Source: Lithobates sylvaticus (Eukaryota; Chordata; Amphibia; Anura; Ranidae). Taken from it: 64,000 nucleotides of DNA. Made by a program: the position numbers and the translations under genes. The notes under the pieces were generated by a model. That model was given only the letters and a program-made list of their open reading frames with translations. It did not search any database and had not been told where the DNA came from. Shown in pieces: positions 35,226-47,419 of this stretch (its first letter is position 1; the number at the start of each line of letters is the position of its first letter). The stretch covers positions 605,447,616-605,511,615 of the forward strand of contig CM053026.1 of the NCBI GenBank assembly GCA_028564925.1. The letters run 5' to 3'.

Positions 35226-36640
35226 TGGGCCTCCCCCACCCTTTGGCCCATTCCATCCCGGTTCGCCTTTTGCCTTCCTGGATTTATTCCCCATCCATCC
35301 TGAATGCTGTCCCCTGGTGGCGATTTACGCTCGCCATCCAGGGGTTTCCTGCCACTATGGAGGGCTTAGCCCACTTTCTCTTTTATAGAGATGTGGGCAA
35401 ATTTTGGATAATCCAAGATGGCCGCCGGTGCGCCGCTCTATAGCAACGCACCAACTGACGTCATGCACCGGCGACAAGGTTCGTCGCTGACGCATGCGCA
35501 CCACTCACCCATTGACGTCCATGGCTGGATGCGGCTGTTTTTGGCGCCCACGACCTGGCGGTGACGTCAGACGCCGCCGGATCGGAGAGCCGCTATTTAT
35601 GGCAGTTCCCTCTGCCATTTTCAGTTCTGCCTGGAATCTTCAGCACATGAGGGGTTGAGGTGGTTTTATCCGCCCCCACTCAATGGCAAATTCCGCTACT
35701 GACATTTTACATTGCATAGGGTAAGACACACTCTGTAATTTTATTCCTTAGACTACTGATTCCATTCCTTACTTTTCTCAACTTATGAGTCTACCTCTCC
35801 ATTTACACACAGCAATTAACGGAGTATCTTTCACTCTGCTCCATTGCAGACAAACCTGAGGATGATTTCTCAAATAATTTTTGGATTGATTGCAATTATC
35901 AGACTTGCACATTAGACTGAACTTTTGTGAGCTCGGTTACTCTCAGCGTACTTTGCTACAGGTATTATTTATTTATCTCTCTACTTAATTATTACTTACC
36001 AATCTGATACCATTATATCATTATGAACCACACCATATGTAATACCCCACTAATTAGTCTCATTTATCTTTTTAATATCATAGCGTGACTCTCTGCAAGC
36101 GACACAGTGCTGATCTGTGGCATTTTGGAAGCGACTTCATCTCTCTTTATAATTTATTTGTTTTTTATACCCAATAACAAATTTACATTTTATGTATGCA
36201 GATATACTTTAGATCTACCCAAGTTTCTGTGGTAAGTGTTGCCTGGTCTCACCCCTCAATGCCCTCCCTCTGCTTTCTATGCCCCCCTGTTAACATTTAC
36301 AATAAATTTTATGTATCAACTGCTCATTTATCTAGATGTATATTCTATTTTGAGCCAATTGTTCTATATATTGTATGACTTTGTACATTTGATCTGTACA
36401 TTTCTGAAAAAGGATGCGATTTTCATGCGACTTTGTTATTTCAGTACATTTTTGAGCTTAACCTATCAAACTCCTGAAGAAACTCCATAGAGTGAAACAT
36501 GTCGAGTATGGCGAAGCTCCACATCTCTATCTGATTTAACTCATATGTCTGTAAAGTATGGATGTATTATTTGTGTCCTTGTTGTTTTCAACCCCTATGG
36601 GAAAATAAAATTCTATATTTTTTATACTTTTCTATTTGTC
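35226..36640 (+). repeat. Repeat with CpG-rich front part and hammerhead-like motif (copy c)
   Basis: Starts at the edge of the palindrome. A CpG-rich part (35400-35600) holds an NRF-1-like CGCATGCGCA at 35491 and a TATTTAT word. AT-rich sequence, the motif at 36470 and an AATAAAATTC near 36605 follow. It has the same order of parts as 18860-20160. No protein frame. Confidence 0.45.
36470..36507 (+). ncRNA. Hammerhead-ribozyme-like motif (copy c), core intact
   Basis: ACTC (stem I), CTGAAGA, one extra A, stem II ACTC/GAGT with loop CATA, GAAA, self-complementary ACATGT sharing the GAAA end, C at the expected cleavage position, then GAGT closing stem I. All invariant core bases are present. 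The unusual points are the extra A before stem II and a stem III that could only form between two molecules. Confidence 0.45.
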
Positions 36641-36881
36641 CTTATACATCAATCTACTAGATACCATTTACAAAAAATCCCAGAGGTATGTGGCCTTATT
36701 AAAGGTGTATATCTTTTTGCACAGATTTTGGTGCATTATAAAATGTGAGTGTACTTTGCTGTTTGTAATAACATTTTTGTTTTTTTTAATATGGTAAAGC
36801 ACTATGATAGGCTTTTTATAATCCTCTTTGAGCATATAGTACACCTGAACGCTGAAGACTGTCGATCTAATAGCAAGTATT
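36641..36881. other. Unclassified sequence
   Basis: AT-rich, nothing recognised. Confidence 0.4.
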
Positions 36882-37286
36882 AGGGCTCTTTCACACGGGG
36901 CGGATCAGTGCAGATCCGCCCCATGGATAGCCGCTTGCTCTGCGGGGATCGCCGGAGCGATCTCCGCTGAGCAGGGCGATGACAGGTCCGTTCCTGCACT
37001 CCGTGCAGGGACGGACCTGTCAGAGCGCTGCTCTCCCCTATGGGAGATTGGGTGACGACGGACCGTAGAGTCCGTCGTCATTCGATCCGCTCTGCAGACG
37101 GATGAAAAAATTGGGTTTTCCTCCGTCTGCAGAAACGGAGCATAGCGGGCACGGACGAGAGCGGTTGTCAGTGGATGCTCATCCGCTGACACCCGCTATC
37201 CCATAGGGATACCTGTATGTCCGTTTTTCATCCGAAAACGGAAGGATGAAAAACAGACATACGGTCCGTCCGTGTGAAAGAGCCCT
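36882..37286. mobile_element. Short inverted-repeat element (AGGGCTCTTTCACACGG ends)
   Basis: AGGGCTCTTTCACACGGGGC is inverted at the right as CCGTGTGAAAGAGCCCT. About 405 bp, non-coding, rich in GGATCCGC and GGACGGA palindromic words. The flanks CAAGTA and TACTTG are also inverted. Confidence 0.8.
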
Positions 37287-37349
37287 TACTTGTAAGGTGA
37301 AGTATTAATGAATCTGGAGATTTCTAAAGCCATGAAATCTCTCCCACAG

Positions 37350-37667
37350 GCTCAGACTGCCCTCTGCGAACCGCTATGGGTGTCAATACATTGTTAATGA
37401 CACCCCCAGATTGGTTCACAGATCACAGTGCGAACTGTGAACTTGCACAGGAATCGGATTGAATAGGTGAGAACACCCATGTGATCCGATTCCAGTGCGG
37501 GGGAAAAAAAGTCCCTGCACATTTTTTGTGCGAATCCGATGCAAGTTCAGCCATACAACTGTATGGCTGAACTTGCATTGCATAGACATTGCATGCGATC
37601 GACCCCGCAGTGCAGGTACAAATCACATGCGATGTCTGTGTTCGCACAAATGTGAACCTAGGCTAAA
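37350..37667 (-). mobile_element. Partial copy of the element at 52065-52452
   Basis: Ends TTCGCACAAATGTGAACCTAGGCT, the inverted form of the terminus AGGCTAGGTTCACACTG. Shares ATCACATGCGAT and GGAATCGGAT words. The left end is missing. Confidence 0.65.
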
Positions 37668-37734
37668 GAAGAATTTCATGAAAACTATTGGGGACTACTT
37701 AGCAACCAGAAACTGTTGAGACAATAAACTCTTT

Positions 37735-38045
37735 GGTCAGGAGTATAACACAGCTTACATAGTGTAGTAGTCAGGATGTACAACATAGGTTAAATAGTGC
37801 AGTGGTCAGGACTATGTAACATATATTATAGCATATAGAGTGTAAAGGTCAGGACTTTGTAACAAAGCAGTAGTCAGGACTATGCAATGTACAAAGAACA
37901 GCTTTTAGAAGTATGTCCCTGTCTCAGTGGTCAATACGAGAAAAATTACAAAGTGTTGGTGGTCAGTAGGCAGAAAAAAAAATGTCATGCCATCAGCGGT
38001 CAATAGTAAGTAAACATGCCTCTGCAACAGTGATCAGACTAATAA
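37735..38045. repeat. Degenerate tandem repeat with GTGGTCAGGACTATGTAACA words
   Basis: AGTAGTCAGGA, AGTGGTCAGGACTATG and TGGTCAGTAG recur every 30-60 bp. Possibly an older relative of the 3826 and 63599 arrays. Confidence 0.5.
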
Positions 38046-38702
38046 ATGCCCCATTGCCAGAGGGAGGAAAAAAGTGCCTCAATGTCAGTGGAAGGAGAAC
38101 TGCCACAGCATCCATGTGGGTGGGATGAAGAATAATCTCCAGATTTAGTGTCTGAAGAGCCCAGAGAGGGGCTTCCCTCCTTCCCTGTGCTAACTTTTCC
38201 GATCAACTGTGAGAACAGGCACCTGCTGGGAAGTTGGACATTGGAAAACCCAGCAGATAGGAAAAAGGGCAGTTTGCCCCTGAATGGGCAAGGTGACATG
38301 TTCTCTTTAGATCCAGGCATTAGGTCACATATCTTATAAAAGATGACATTGTTTTTCTACTGGAGTACATCCGTTTGACCTACATGATTAGTCTGTATTA
38401 TAATCTTATTTCTCTGCATGCAGTCAAATCTCTTTATGTTGTCCTCAGAAGATTTATATTCAAGTCCCAGTACCTCTTGTAATGGTTAAACAGAATCCAC
38501 AAAATACAGAGATTCTGACATGTGCACTAGAGCTAAAACAATGTAACACAATACAAGGTCAAAACCTACCACATCAGAACATAATGTTAATATGAAGGGT
38601 TCATATACATGGGCTTTCACTTGCATCTGAGCTGCTTCTCTTTCCCAGAGATGTCAGTGAAAAGATAAATGCAACTTGCAACTTGATGCTTGATGCAACT
38701 TC
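38046..38702. other. Unclassified sequence
   Basis: No gene or named repeat. Confidence 0.45.
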
Positions 38703-38878
38703 TTAAAGCAGAACTTCACCCAAAAGTGGAAACTCCCCTCTTTCTCACTCCCTCCTTACCATTTGGGACATACCGGTAACTTTTTTTTTTTTTTGGGAGG
38801 AAGCAGGTACCTGATTTTGACAGGTACCCGCTTCCCCACTTCTGGTTGGATTGCCTAATGCCTAGACATCCGCTTTAA
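38703..38878. mobile_element. TTAA-ended short element (family A)
   Basis: TTAAAGCAGAACTTCACCC at the left and ATCCGCTTTAA at the right, about 176 bp. Its left end matches that of the 52005-52762 element. Confidence 0.6.
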
Positions 38879-39064
38879 GAAACTGACAGATGAATCCCTG
38901 AATCAATGAATCAAAGTATCTAAAAGGTATATCAATGAATCAAAGCAAATTAAAGGTGAATCAAAGTAACATAAATGAACATCAAAGCAGCTCAGAAGCA
39001 TCTGAAAGCTCACTGCATTTCAATCACTTGCAGTCTGAAGGCCAACCGCACAACACCTTAGTAA

Positions 39065-39488
39065 TGCCCCGTACACACGGTCGGATATTCCGATGGAAAA
39101 TGTCCGATTGGATTATGTTGTCGGAAAATACAATCGTGTGTGCGCTCTAGCGGGCTTTTTCCGTTGGAATTTCCGACGAAAGAAATTTGAAAGCAGGATC
39201 TAAAATTTTCCGACAGCACAATCCGATTGGACTTTTTCCAATCGTGTGTAGAGAATTCCGACGCACAAAGTGCCACGCATGCTTAGAAGAAATTTGGAGA
39301 TGAAAGCTATTGGCTACTGGCCTCTACGTAGTCCCGTCGTATGTTTTGCACGTCACCTCGTTCGGAGCGATCAGATTTTCCGACAACTTTGTCCAACCGT
39401 GTGTGTGCAACACAAGTTTCGGACAAAATCCTTCCGAAAAAATCAGACGGATTTTGTGGTCAGAATGTCCGACCGTGTGTACAAGGCA
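39065..39488. mobile_element. Harbinger-derived short element with TAA duplication
   Basis: Ends TGCCCCGTACACACGGTCGG and CCGACCGTGTGTACAAGGCA, flanked by TAA on each side. Its interior words (ACGCATGCTTAGAAGAAATT, AATCCGAT) match the subterminal parts of the 10011-17633 element. Non-coding. Confidence 0.9.
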
Positions 39489-39491
39489 TAA

Positions 39492-40439
39492 CACAATCTA
39501 TATTGAGACCCATCAAATCCTCCATTTAAATGCCCTGCCCTGTCCATAAAGTCAGTGGTATATTATAGTTGTTTTGGGTGTTTAGAGAGGAGACATTGCA
39601 GCTTAATTTCAATATAGTTTAGCTATAACAAACCTTTGTAGTTCTTCAATGCTTCTTAAAAAAGCCTATCCTGTAGTTTTCCAGATCTTTCCTGCAAATA
39701 CCATAATTAGGGCATGACGATACGTTAGTAGTATATTCTATTTTGAGTTAGTAATGATGTCTATGAATGCAAATGTAGTCTGTTCAAGTGCCTTAGGCAA
39801 ACTCTATGCAGCTAGCCAGTGCTTTCTACTGTAATTGCCATGCTGAGCGAACCATTAATTATCCCCACTGTGGCTGCCTGGCTTTCTTTAATCATATCAA
39901 AGTTAATAACATCAAAATAAAGGGGAACAAGAGATTATACTTTTTAAAACATTTCCAAGCACAAATCATTAAATGAATGAGTATGGAAATAGTGGGTAAT
40001 TTTAGGGGCAAATTGGGTGGTCACCAGGGGCACTGTAATCCCAAAGGAGCCAATAGCTGCCTCATTTGCAGTAGTTAGGAAGGCTTGTTACATTTACAAA
40101 CATTGTTAACTTTCACTGTGGCATAAATCATCTTTCAAATGATAAACAGCAGGGAACAATAGAATAAATGTATTGTGTGACACTCAACTGTAAGAAAAAC
40201 AGGTAAATTAGAAACAAAGGCAAACATTTTCTTTTCATTTTGGTAATAGAGTAATAGATGGTTATAAACCCTGTCAGTTTTTTTTTTTTTTTTTTTTTTG
40301 CATTCCCATTGGGAAGATTTCTCTTCACTTTTGGTCTCATAGTTCAAACAGGAAATGAGAGGAAGGAAATCCCTGGTTGTCCCCAGGGTCGCCAGAACTA
40401 GTGTCCCCATTAGAAGATTTCCCTTCTATTACTGTTCTA
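39492..40439. other. Unclassified AT-rich sequence
   Basis: Contains a T-run at about 40279-40299. Nothing else recognised. Confidence 0.45.
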
Positions 40440-40921
40440 GGGTCAAACCAAATAAAGGGACAAACCAATAAAAGTAACAAACATGTTATACTTACCTGCT
40501 CTGTTGCAGTGGATTTGCACAGAGCAGCCTGGATCCTCCTCTTCCCGGGTCCCTCTTTGACTCTCCTGGACCCTCCCTCCTGTTGAGTGCTCCGATAGAA
40601 AGCAGCTTCCTATGGGGGCACCCAAGCCGAGTCACAGCTCTGTGTGTCCATTCAGACATGGAGCTGCAGTCCGACCCCGCCCCCTCGCTCTCCTGATTGG
40701 CTGAGACACAGCAGCAGTGCCATTGGCTCCTGCTGCTGTCAATCAAAGTCAGTCAGCCAATCAGGAGGGAGAGTCTCGGATGGCCGAGAAATTTGTGGAC
40801 ATCGCAGGACAGAGATGGGGCTAAGGTATATGTTGGGGGGGGGGGGGGGGCTGGGGATGCTACTGCACACAGGTTTTTTTTTTTTATAATACTTAAAAAA
40901 AACCTTCTGCCTTTACAACTG
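40440..40921. mobile_element. Family B TTAA-type element, ends worn
   Basis: TTATACTTACCTGCTCTGTT and TTTGCACAGAGCAGCC match the interior of 19330-19806, and CCTTCTGCCTTTACAACTG resembles its right end. A G-run lies near 40834. The TTAA ends are not clear. Confidence 0.55.
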
Positions 40922-41106
40922 TTTTTTTTTTTTTTTAGCATATACTGCCAGTGTAGCCCAAGACATGTCTGTTCCCTGCACTTTGTTCAGTGCATTTGTG
41001 CTCTGATCTACATTTATAATATCACTAGAATGCACTTAAAAGAATACCTGTACTTTAGGTTCTGTTATCTTTTAAAAATTGAGCCACTCCATCCAGCAAC
41101 TTATAC

Positions 41107-41111
<5 letters not shown>

Positions 41112-41137
<26 letters not shown>

Positions 41138-41637
41138 CCACATTCAGATAGATCAGTCGGGGGTAGTGTCAGCATGGCCCACATCTCCGTCCCCTGTGTC
41201 TTAACATCATTTGTGGATTGTTTTAGTGATCTTATCTGCCCTCTTTTTTTTTTTTTGTTTGTTTGTTGTTTTTTTTTTTTTTTTTTTTTCCCTCCCCTCC
41301 TCCCCGGGGGGGTATATTCATTTTATTTTTCAGCCATTGGGATACAAAAATCAAAGCGATAGGGGTGTTGGGCCAAGTTGTTTCCGGCATGCCCCAGCGT
41401 CAATATACCAATTTGGCCCGTTTTCCCCTTCTCGTTTTCCAGCCACCCGGGGAAGGGCTTTCTTTTACAAACTCCCCTTTACTTATTTATCCCCCCCCCC
41501 CCCCCCCCCTCCGCTACTGACATACGGCTCTTTTTCCTTTTTTTTTTTTTTTTCCTTCTCTTTCACTCCCCTTTTCCTACTCCCCTTTTTCCCCCCCATA
41601 CGGGTACGTGTTGTTACGTCTTAATCTACTTGGGCAT
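41112..41637 (-). other. 3' UTR and A-tail of LINE copy B
   Basis: Low-complexity sequence with several A-runs, a G19 run (C-run 41491-41509 forward) and the terminal tail. Confidence 0.7.
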
Positions 41638-44600
41638 CTAAGGGTGGATCCTCAGGGCCTCCGAGAGGCTCCATGATTTCTTAAATTTTCTCCAGCCTTC
41701 CCACTTCTTTTTCATTGCTTCCCTTTCCTCCCCTGTACAGTTTATTACACACTCCATTGTGTATGCTGATTCTACCCCATCCACCCAAAGCCATATGGGG
41801 GGACACTCCCGGTCCATCCAGCATCTCGGGATCGCCACCTTTGCTGCGTTGAGAAGAAGGGGGACCAGAGAGCCTGTGTATTGACTAATTCCTTGTGTGG
41901 TTGCATGCATGAGGACGACCCAGGGGTCCCTTTTCACCTCCACAGTGGTTATTTCTTTTATATAGTTTAGGATAGTCTCCCAATATTCTTTTATTTTGTG
42001 GCAGTCCCACCATATGTGGCCCATGGTGCCTCTTTCCTCACATCCCCTCCAACACTTAGCTGATGTATCCGTCTGATATTTGCTTAGCTTATCCGGGGTC
42101 CTATACCACCTGGCCATGAGCTTAAAATTCATTTCAGCGGTCTTAGAGTCCGTTGCTGAACCGTGGGCTAATTTTAATATTTTCTTAACTGTGTCTAATT
42201 CTAATTGTGAACCCAGTTCCCTCTCCCATTTCCTGAGGTATGGGGGTACCTCCGGTCTGTCCTGCTCTAAAAGTAGTTTGTAAATTTTCGAAATTCTTTT
42301 TTTGGAGTTCTCTGCCGTGAAGATTTTTTCCAGTTTTGTCAGATCGTTGATGTCCCTTAACGGCACTGGAAGCGAACTGACAAAGTGGCTTAACTGGAGA
42401 TACCGCCATACGTCTATGGAGAACAACTCGCCTTTAGTCTGTAACTCCTGTAGTGACAATATTTTCCCATTGCTAATAATTTCTCCTAAACTTGTGCTAT
42501 CCTTTGTGATCCAATCCCCGCTTACCCCTTTTTTCCCAGGAGGGAAGAAGGGGTTTTCCTTAAGTGTAATTAAAGGTGAATTATATGCTTTATTAAAAGT
42601 TTTATACGTCTTATCCCAAATTTTGAGTGTATTCCGTGTAATTGTGTGCGTTTTTTCACCCAGTGGTCTACATTTTGGGGGATTCCAGACAATCTTCCCC
42701 AATTTTGCTTCACATAGTGATTCCTCCAAGCCAACCCATCTTTTAACGTTGTGTGATTTAACCCATTCTGGTATTCTAAGTAGTGCAATAGCGTGGTAAT
42801 ATCCCTCAATGTCCGGGACTGCTAGGCCACCTAAGTTCTTATTTTGTTTTAAGATTTGTAGGGAGATTCTGTGTTTTTTATGCTTCCACACAAAGTTCAT
42901 AATCAATGCTCTTAATTTTCCTAGGTACTGTTTTGGGAGGGGGAGTGGGAGCATCTGGAGTTTATACGTAATAATCGGCAATAACATCATCTTAACCGTG
43001 TTGACCCTGCCTATCCATGATAGTGCTCTTCCATTGTACTCTTGACATTTATTTTTGATTTCCTCTAACAGTGGGATAAAGTTTATTTTATACATTTTCC
43101 TCGGGTTATTGGCTAGCTCGATGCCCAGATATTTTATCTGTTTTTTCCAGGCGAAACTCACCTCTTTCTGTAAATTCTGTTTTTCAGTATTATTGAGGTT
43201 AATGTTTAAAATAAAAGTTTTTGTGGTATTAATTCTAAAATTTGTTAGTTCGCCGTACTTAGCTAAGATTTTTAAAAGGTTGGGGATTGACTTCTGCGGT
43301 GACCCGACGTAGAAAAGAACATCGTCTGCGAAGGCGGCGAGTTTATGTTCCTCACTGCCAACTTTGCATCCCTCTACTCCCTCACTACCTCGGATTGTGG
43401 ACAGCAGGGGTTCCAGGGACAAGACGAAGAGGAGAGGGGATAGCGGACATCCTTGCCTGGTCCCATTGTGCATCTCGAACATAGACGAGACTATCCCGTT
43501 TATTCTTATGTTTGCTTTGGGATGGGCATAAAGGACTTTAATTTTTTGTATAATCTTGGGGCCAAACCCCATTCTTTGTAACGTTTTGAACATGAACCCC
43601 CAGTCTACTCTGTCAAATGCTTTTTCTGCATCAATTGAGAGCAGTAGACTGGGGGTTCGCATAACCCTCATCTTCTGCATGGCCAATAGTGTCCGAATCC
43701 CATTATCTCTCCCCTCCCTGCCAGGGATAAAGCCCACTTGGTCCGGATGGATCAGCGTGCTCAAGTGTCCCTTAATTCGCTCGGCCAAAATCTTGGCGTA
43801 CAGTTTTGTATCAAAATTAAGTAATGAGATAGGTCTGTAACTTGAGCACACCGATCCATCCTTCCCTTCCTTAAGCAGGACAGTTATCGTCGCCAGAAGT
43901 GAGCCCTCGCTCATATCATACTCTGTCCCCAGTCCGTTCATATAGCGCTGTAATCTTGGGACAAGGATTTCTTTGAAAGTTTTATAATAAAGAACGGTGA
44001 ACCCGTCAGGACCCGGGCTCTTTCCTGAGGGAGAGTTGTTTAGAGCTCTGAGGATTTCATCCTCAGAGATCGGTCTCTCCAGTGCTTCACTGTCCTCTAT
44101 ATTGAGGGATACCAACCCTGCCCTACCCAGGAAGTCATCTGTTTTCGTGCTGTTTTCGCCCCCTTCGTTGCCGCCCTCCGGGTCTACCGAATAGAGTTCT
44201 TCATAATACTTCCTAAAAGTTGCTGCTATTTCTCTAGATACATGTTTAGTCTCCCCATTGCCAGTTTGAATTTTCTCGATGAAATTTCTAGATTTTTTCT
44301 TTTGGAGTTTTCTGGCTAGATATTTCCCTGGCTTGTTTCCCCATAGGTACTGGTCCTTTGCCATCTTATTGAACGCCTGTCTTGCTTCCTGTTCAGCCAA
44401 ATCTTTTAACTCCTCCCTCTTTTCCAACAGTTCGAGGTATGTATCGTGCACCTGAGCCCCGTCTGTCTTATGTTTTTGTTCTAGTCTGGTGATCTCGGCC
44501 GTCAGTTCCTGCGTCTGTCTCATCCTCTCTTTTTTTCTGCCAGGCTGCCTTCGCTATAAAGATACCTCTGACAAACGCCTTATGGGAGTCCCAGATAACT

Positions 44601-45454
44601 GCTTCTGAGACTTCGCCGTTGTCGTTAGTTTGGAAAAACCATTCGAGTTCTTTTCGAATGGAATCCCGTATATCTTTGTCATATAATAATTCTATATTCA
44701 ATTTCCACCCGCTCGAGGGTTGTTTATATTCTGGAATGCATAAATTCATGGAGGCTGGGGCATGATCTGAAAGGGACATTATTTCTATGCTGGTTTGGGT
44801 GATTCTCTCCAATAGTCCATGTTCAACCAAGATATGGTCCAAGCGGGAGTACGTCTGGTGTGCGGGGGAGAAGAACGTAAAATCTCTTTTATGGGGGTGC
44901 TGGATCCTCCATATATCCACCAGTTGTTCTCCAGAGAGCCTTTTTTTAAGTCTCTTGAGTTGAGCGGTCCCTGTCCCCAGGACCCCAGACGTACTATCCC
45001 GGGATGGGTCCATTACGAAATTTAAATCCCCCATAAGTATCAAATAACCCTTTTTAAAGGCCCTCAACTTTGATAAAATTGATTCTAGGTATCTGATGGG
45101 TCTTATGTTGGGGGCGTATATATTGGCTAAAGTGATTTCTGTCCCGCTGAGGGATCCCCTTAAAAAGAGAAACCTCCCCTCCGGGTCCATTTTCCTGTCT
45201 TCCAATGTAAAGTTAATGTCTCTGCCAAAACCTATGGCCACCCCTCTTGCCCTGTTTGTTATTGTATCTCTGTAGTACCATGTTGGATATGATGGCGAGA
45301 ATAGTCTAACGCCGGAGACATGCGACAGATGAGTCTCCTGTAGGAAGACTATTCCCGCCCCATATCTCCTGATCTCCTCCAAGACCCGGTGTCGTTTGAT
45401 GGGGGAGTTCAAACCCTTTACATTATATGTGAGAAACTTAATTTCAGTCTTCAT
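41638..45454 (-). CDS. LINE copy B ORF2: endonuclease and reverse transcriptase, one frameshift
   Basis: Cuts the target and copies element RNA onto it. The first frame (45454-44468, 328 codons) starts MKTEIKFLTYNVKGLNSPIK and has endonuclease motifs QETH 39-42, GDLN 142-145, SRLDH near 203 and SDH 229-231. The second frame (44523-41638, 961 codons) holds reverse transcriptase: GPDGFTVLYY at 171-180, SYRPISLLN near 228, DAEKAFDRVDW at 298-308, NGTRQGCPLSPLLF and the catalytic FADD at 398-401. A C-terminal knuckle-like CWRGCEERGTMGHIWWDC follows. The two frames overlap around an A7 run near 44527, where one base is gained or lost. Together they give about 1270 residues, usual for the family. 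All visible catalytic residues remain. Confidence 0.9.
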
Positions 45455-45984
45455 TTCTCCGTTAGGGTGTTTTTACTTTTTCCCTCTGTTCTAGTTTGGT
45501 AGGTGAGAAGTTTAAAGGCCGATACCCTGTCAGCAGCGGAGGGGGCCCCCCTCCCTAACCCACCCCTCCCTCCCCTTTCTACCCACCCCTTCTCCCTCCC
45601 CTTCCCATGCCCTCCTTCCCCCCCTCCCTCCTTCCTTCCCCCCTCCCCCCTCCCCCTACCCCTCCCCTCTCTGACCCCTTCATGGGTCTCTAGGTCCATG
45701 GGTGTCGTCTTCGTGCGGCACCCCTGGGCGCTAGATTCATGGTGAGGTGGAGTCTGATCCCCGGCCCCCCCTTTTTCTTTTTTTTTTTTTTTTTCCTTTC
45801 CCCTTTTCTCCATTCCTCTCCTTCTTTTTATCTATCATTTTTTCCTCTTTTTACCCTTCTCTATCCCTCCCCTCCTCTCCGCCCCCCCTCGGATTGCTCC
45901 GAAAAGTAGTGGAGAATAGGCCGAGTCTTTTGGGGCTTACTGGTAGACTTTTCTACCTACCCCCCCCTCTCCTCCGCCACCATT
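45455..45984 (-). other. ORF1-ORF2 spacer of LINE copy B
   Basis: 530 bp of extremely purine-rich sequence on the coding strand (C/T-rich on the forward strand). The 120-codon reverse frame here is compositional. Confidence 0.6.
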
Positions 45985-46989
45985 TCAAGTGAGGTCATCT
46001 ACACCCTCTTTTTCTTTCCAGCCGGGTAACTCCGGGACTGGGATCCCCAGCTTGGCACAGAAACCCTGGAGCTCCTCCGGGAATCGCAGCTTGGCCGCAA
46101 GCCCCTCTTTTAGGCCAATTAGGCAGGGTGGAAAGCCCCAGTTGTACTTAATGTTTTCCTTCCTGAGAATTTCTAATAGGGGTTTTTGAAATCTTCTTCT
46201 CTCCAGGGTACGGGCCGAAAGGTCGGCATATACTTGTATGTCTGTGTCTTCATACCTCAATGGTGTATTGCCCCTGATTTTGCCCCAAATGTCCTCTTTC
46301 TCTTTAAAGTGGAAAAATCTAATGATTATATCTCGCGGTCTGTCGGGACCCGACCTCTCAGATCTTCCCACTCGATGGGTTCTTTCGATTTCGGGGAACT
46401 GGTCTTGATTTTTGCCACTAATTGGGCCAAGAATAGAAAAGATTTTTTTCCCAAGATCTTCCCCTCTTTGTTCTGGGACCCCGCGTAGTCTCAGATTTAA
46501 CCTTCTATCCCTGTTCTCTTGTTCTTCAATTTTGTATGCGGTGTCTCTCTGATTAAGTTGGGATTTTTTCAGTAGGGCTTTTAGGTTTGAAATTTCCTGG
46601 TCAGTATTATCTGCTCTGGTTTCAACCGTCTCTACCCTGGTAAGTAGGTGGCCCATATCCTCTCTGAGATTATTGATTTCTAGTTTAATAGCGTTTTCTA
46701 GACGCAACAACATAACCTCCATTTCCGTTTTGTTGGGGACGTGAGTTCCTGTCTGTTGATCCTCGGTCCGGCTCATGTCGGTCTCACTCTCTATGGTGTA
46801 GTCTGCTCTTGACTGATTGTTGACGCCTTCTGCTCCTACGCTTCTCTCCAGGCTGACCCCCGCCTGGGATGCGAGCCCTGTGGTTTTTGGGCTGGCTCCT
46901 TGTCTAAGATAATGTTTAATCGTGCTCACTTCTCCTTTGGTGCCTTTTGTGGCTCCCTTTTTTGACGATTTGGGTGCGTCCTTGCTCAT
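45985..46989 (-). CDS. LINE copy B ORF1: L1-type RNA-binding protein, uninterrupted
   Basis: A 334-residue protein that coats LINE RNA as a coiled-coil trimer. The start MSKDAPKSSKKGATKGTKGE is basic. A heptad-repeat coiled coil spans about residues 85-160 (MLLRLENAIKLEINNLREDM, LLTRVETVETRADNTDQEIS). The RRM follows (DRRLNLRLRGVPE near 165, IERTHRVG near 207, DIIIRFFHFKEKEDIW near 223). The C-terminal domain has YEDTDIQVYADLSARTLERR and ends VPELPGWKEKEGVDDLT. Size and order match L1 ORF1p. No break was seen. Confidence 0.9.
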   Translation of the reverse strand: MSKDAPKSSKKGATKGTKGEVSTIKHYLRQGASPKTTGLASQAGVSLERSVGAEGVNNQSRADYTIESETDMSRTEDQQTGTHVPNKTEMEVMLLRLENAIKLEINNLREDMGHLLTRVETVETRADNTDQEISNLKALLKKSQLNQRDTAYKIEEQENRDRRLNLRLRGVPEQRGEDLGKKIFSILGPISGKNQDQFPEIERTHRVGRSERSGPDRPRDIIIRFFHFKEKEDIWGKIRGNTPLRYEDTDIQVYADLSARTLERRRFQKPLLEILRKENIKYNWGFPPCLIGLKEGLAAKLRFPEELQGFCAKLGIPVPELPGWKEKEGVDDLT

Positions 46990-47385
46990 GGTGCCCTTTC
47001 TTATGCCTCTTATTCTCTTCCCCAGTTTTCTTTTTTATTAGGATTTCCTTATTTCCTTGTTTCCTTTCTCTTCCCCTGTTTCCCAATGGGGCCCCTTTTG
47101 TTGGGTTTAATCTTTAGTGTTTATGTAGATTTGTTCCTGAGCTGTTACGGCCTTGGTGAGTGCAGTTATAAGAGTGCAAGTTACAGGGTATCAGCAGGAG
47201 AAAAAAAAAAAAAAGGCAAAAGATCTTGTTTTTAAAAACCTGGTGACCTGTTTTACGTGGTTCTATTCAAGATCTATGTGTATAGTGTCAGTTTGTCCTA
47301 TCTCTGGATTCTTCCTAGGTGCACCATTCCGTGCACTCTAGTGGAGATGAAAGGTACCCAGTTTTCAGGAGGCACTTCTCCTAGA

Positions 47386-47419
<34 letters not shown>

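Noticed and set aside
36882-37286. 8-bp hAT-type duplication at the ends of this element
   Set aside because: The flanks are inverted (CAAGTA/TACTTG), not direct, so they do not support a hAT duplication.
40697-41641. Forward frames rich in Phe and Pro
   Set aside because: They translate T- and C-runs in the 3' UTR of LINE copy B.
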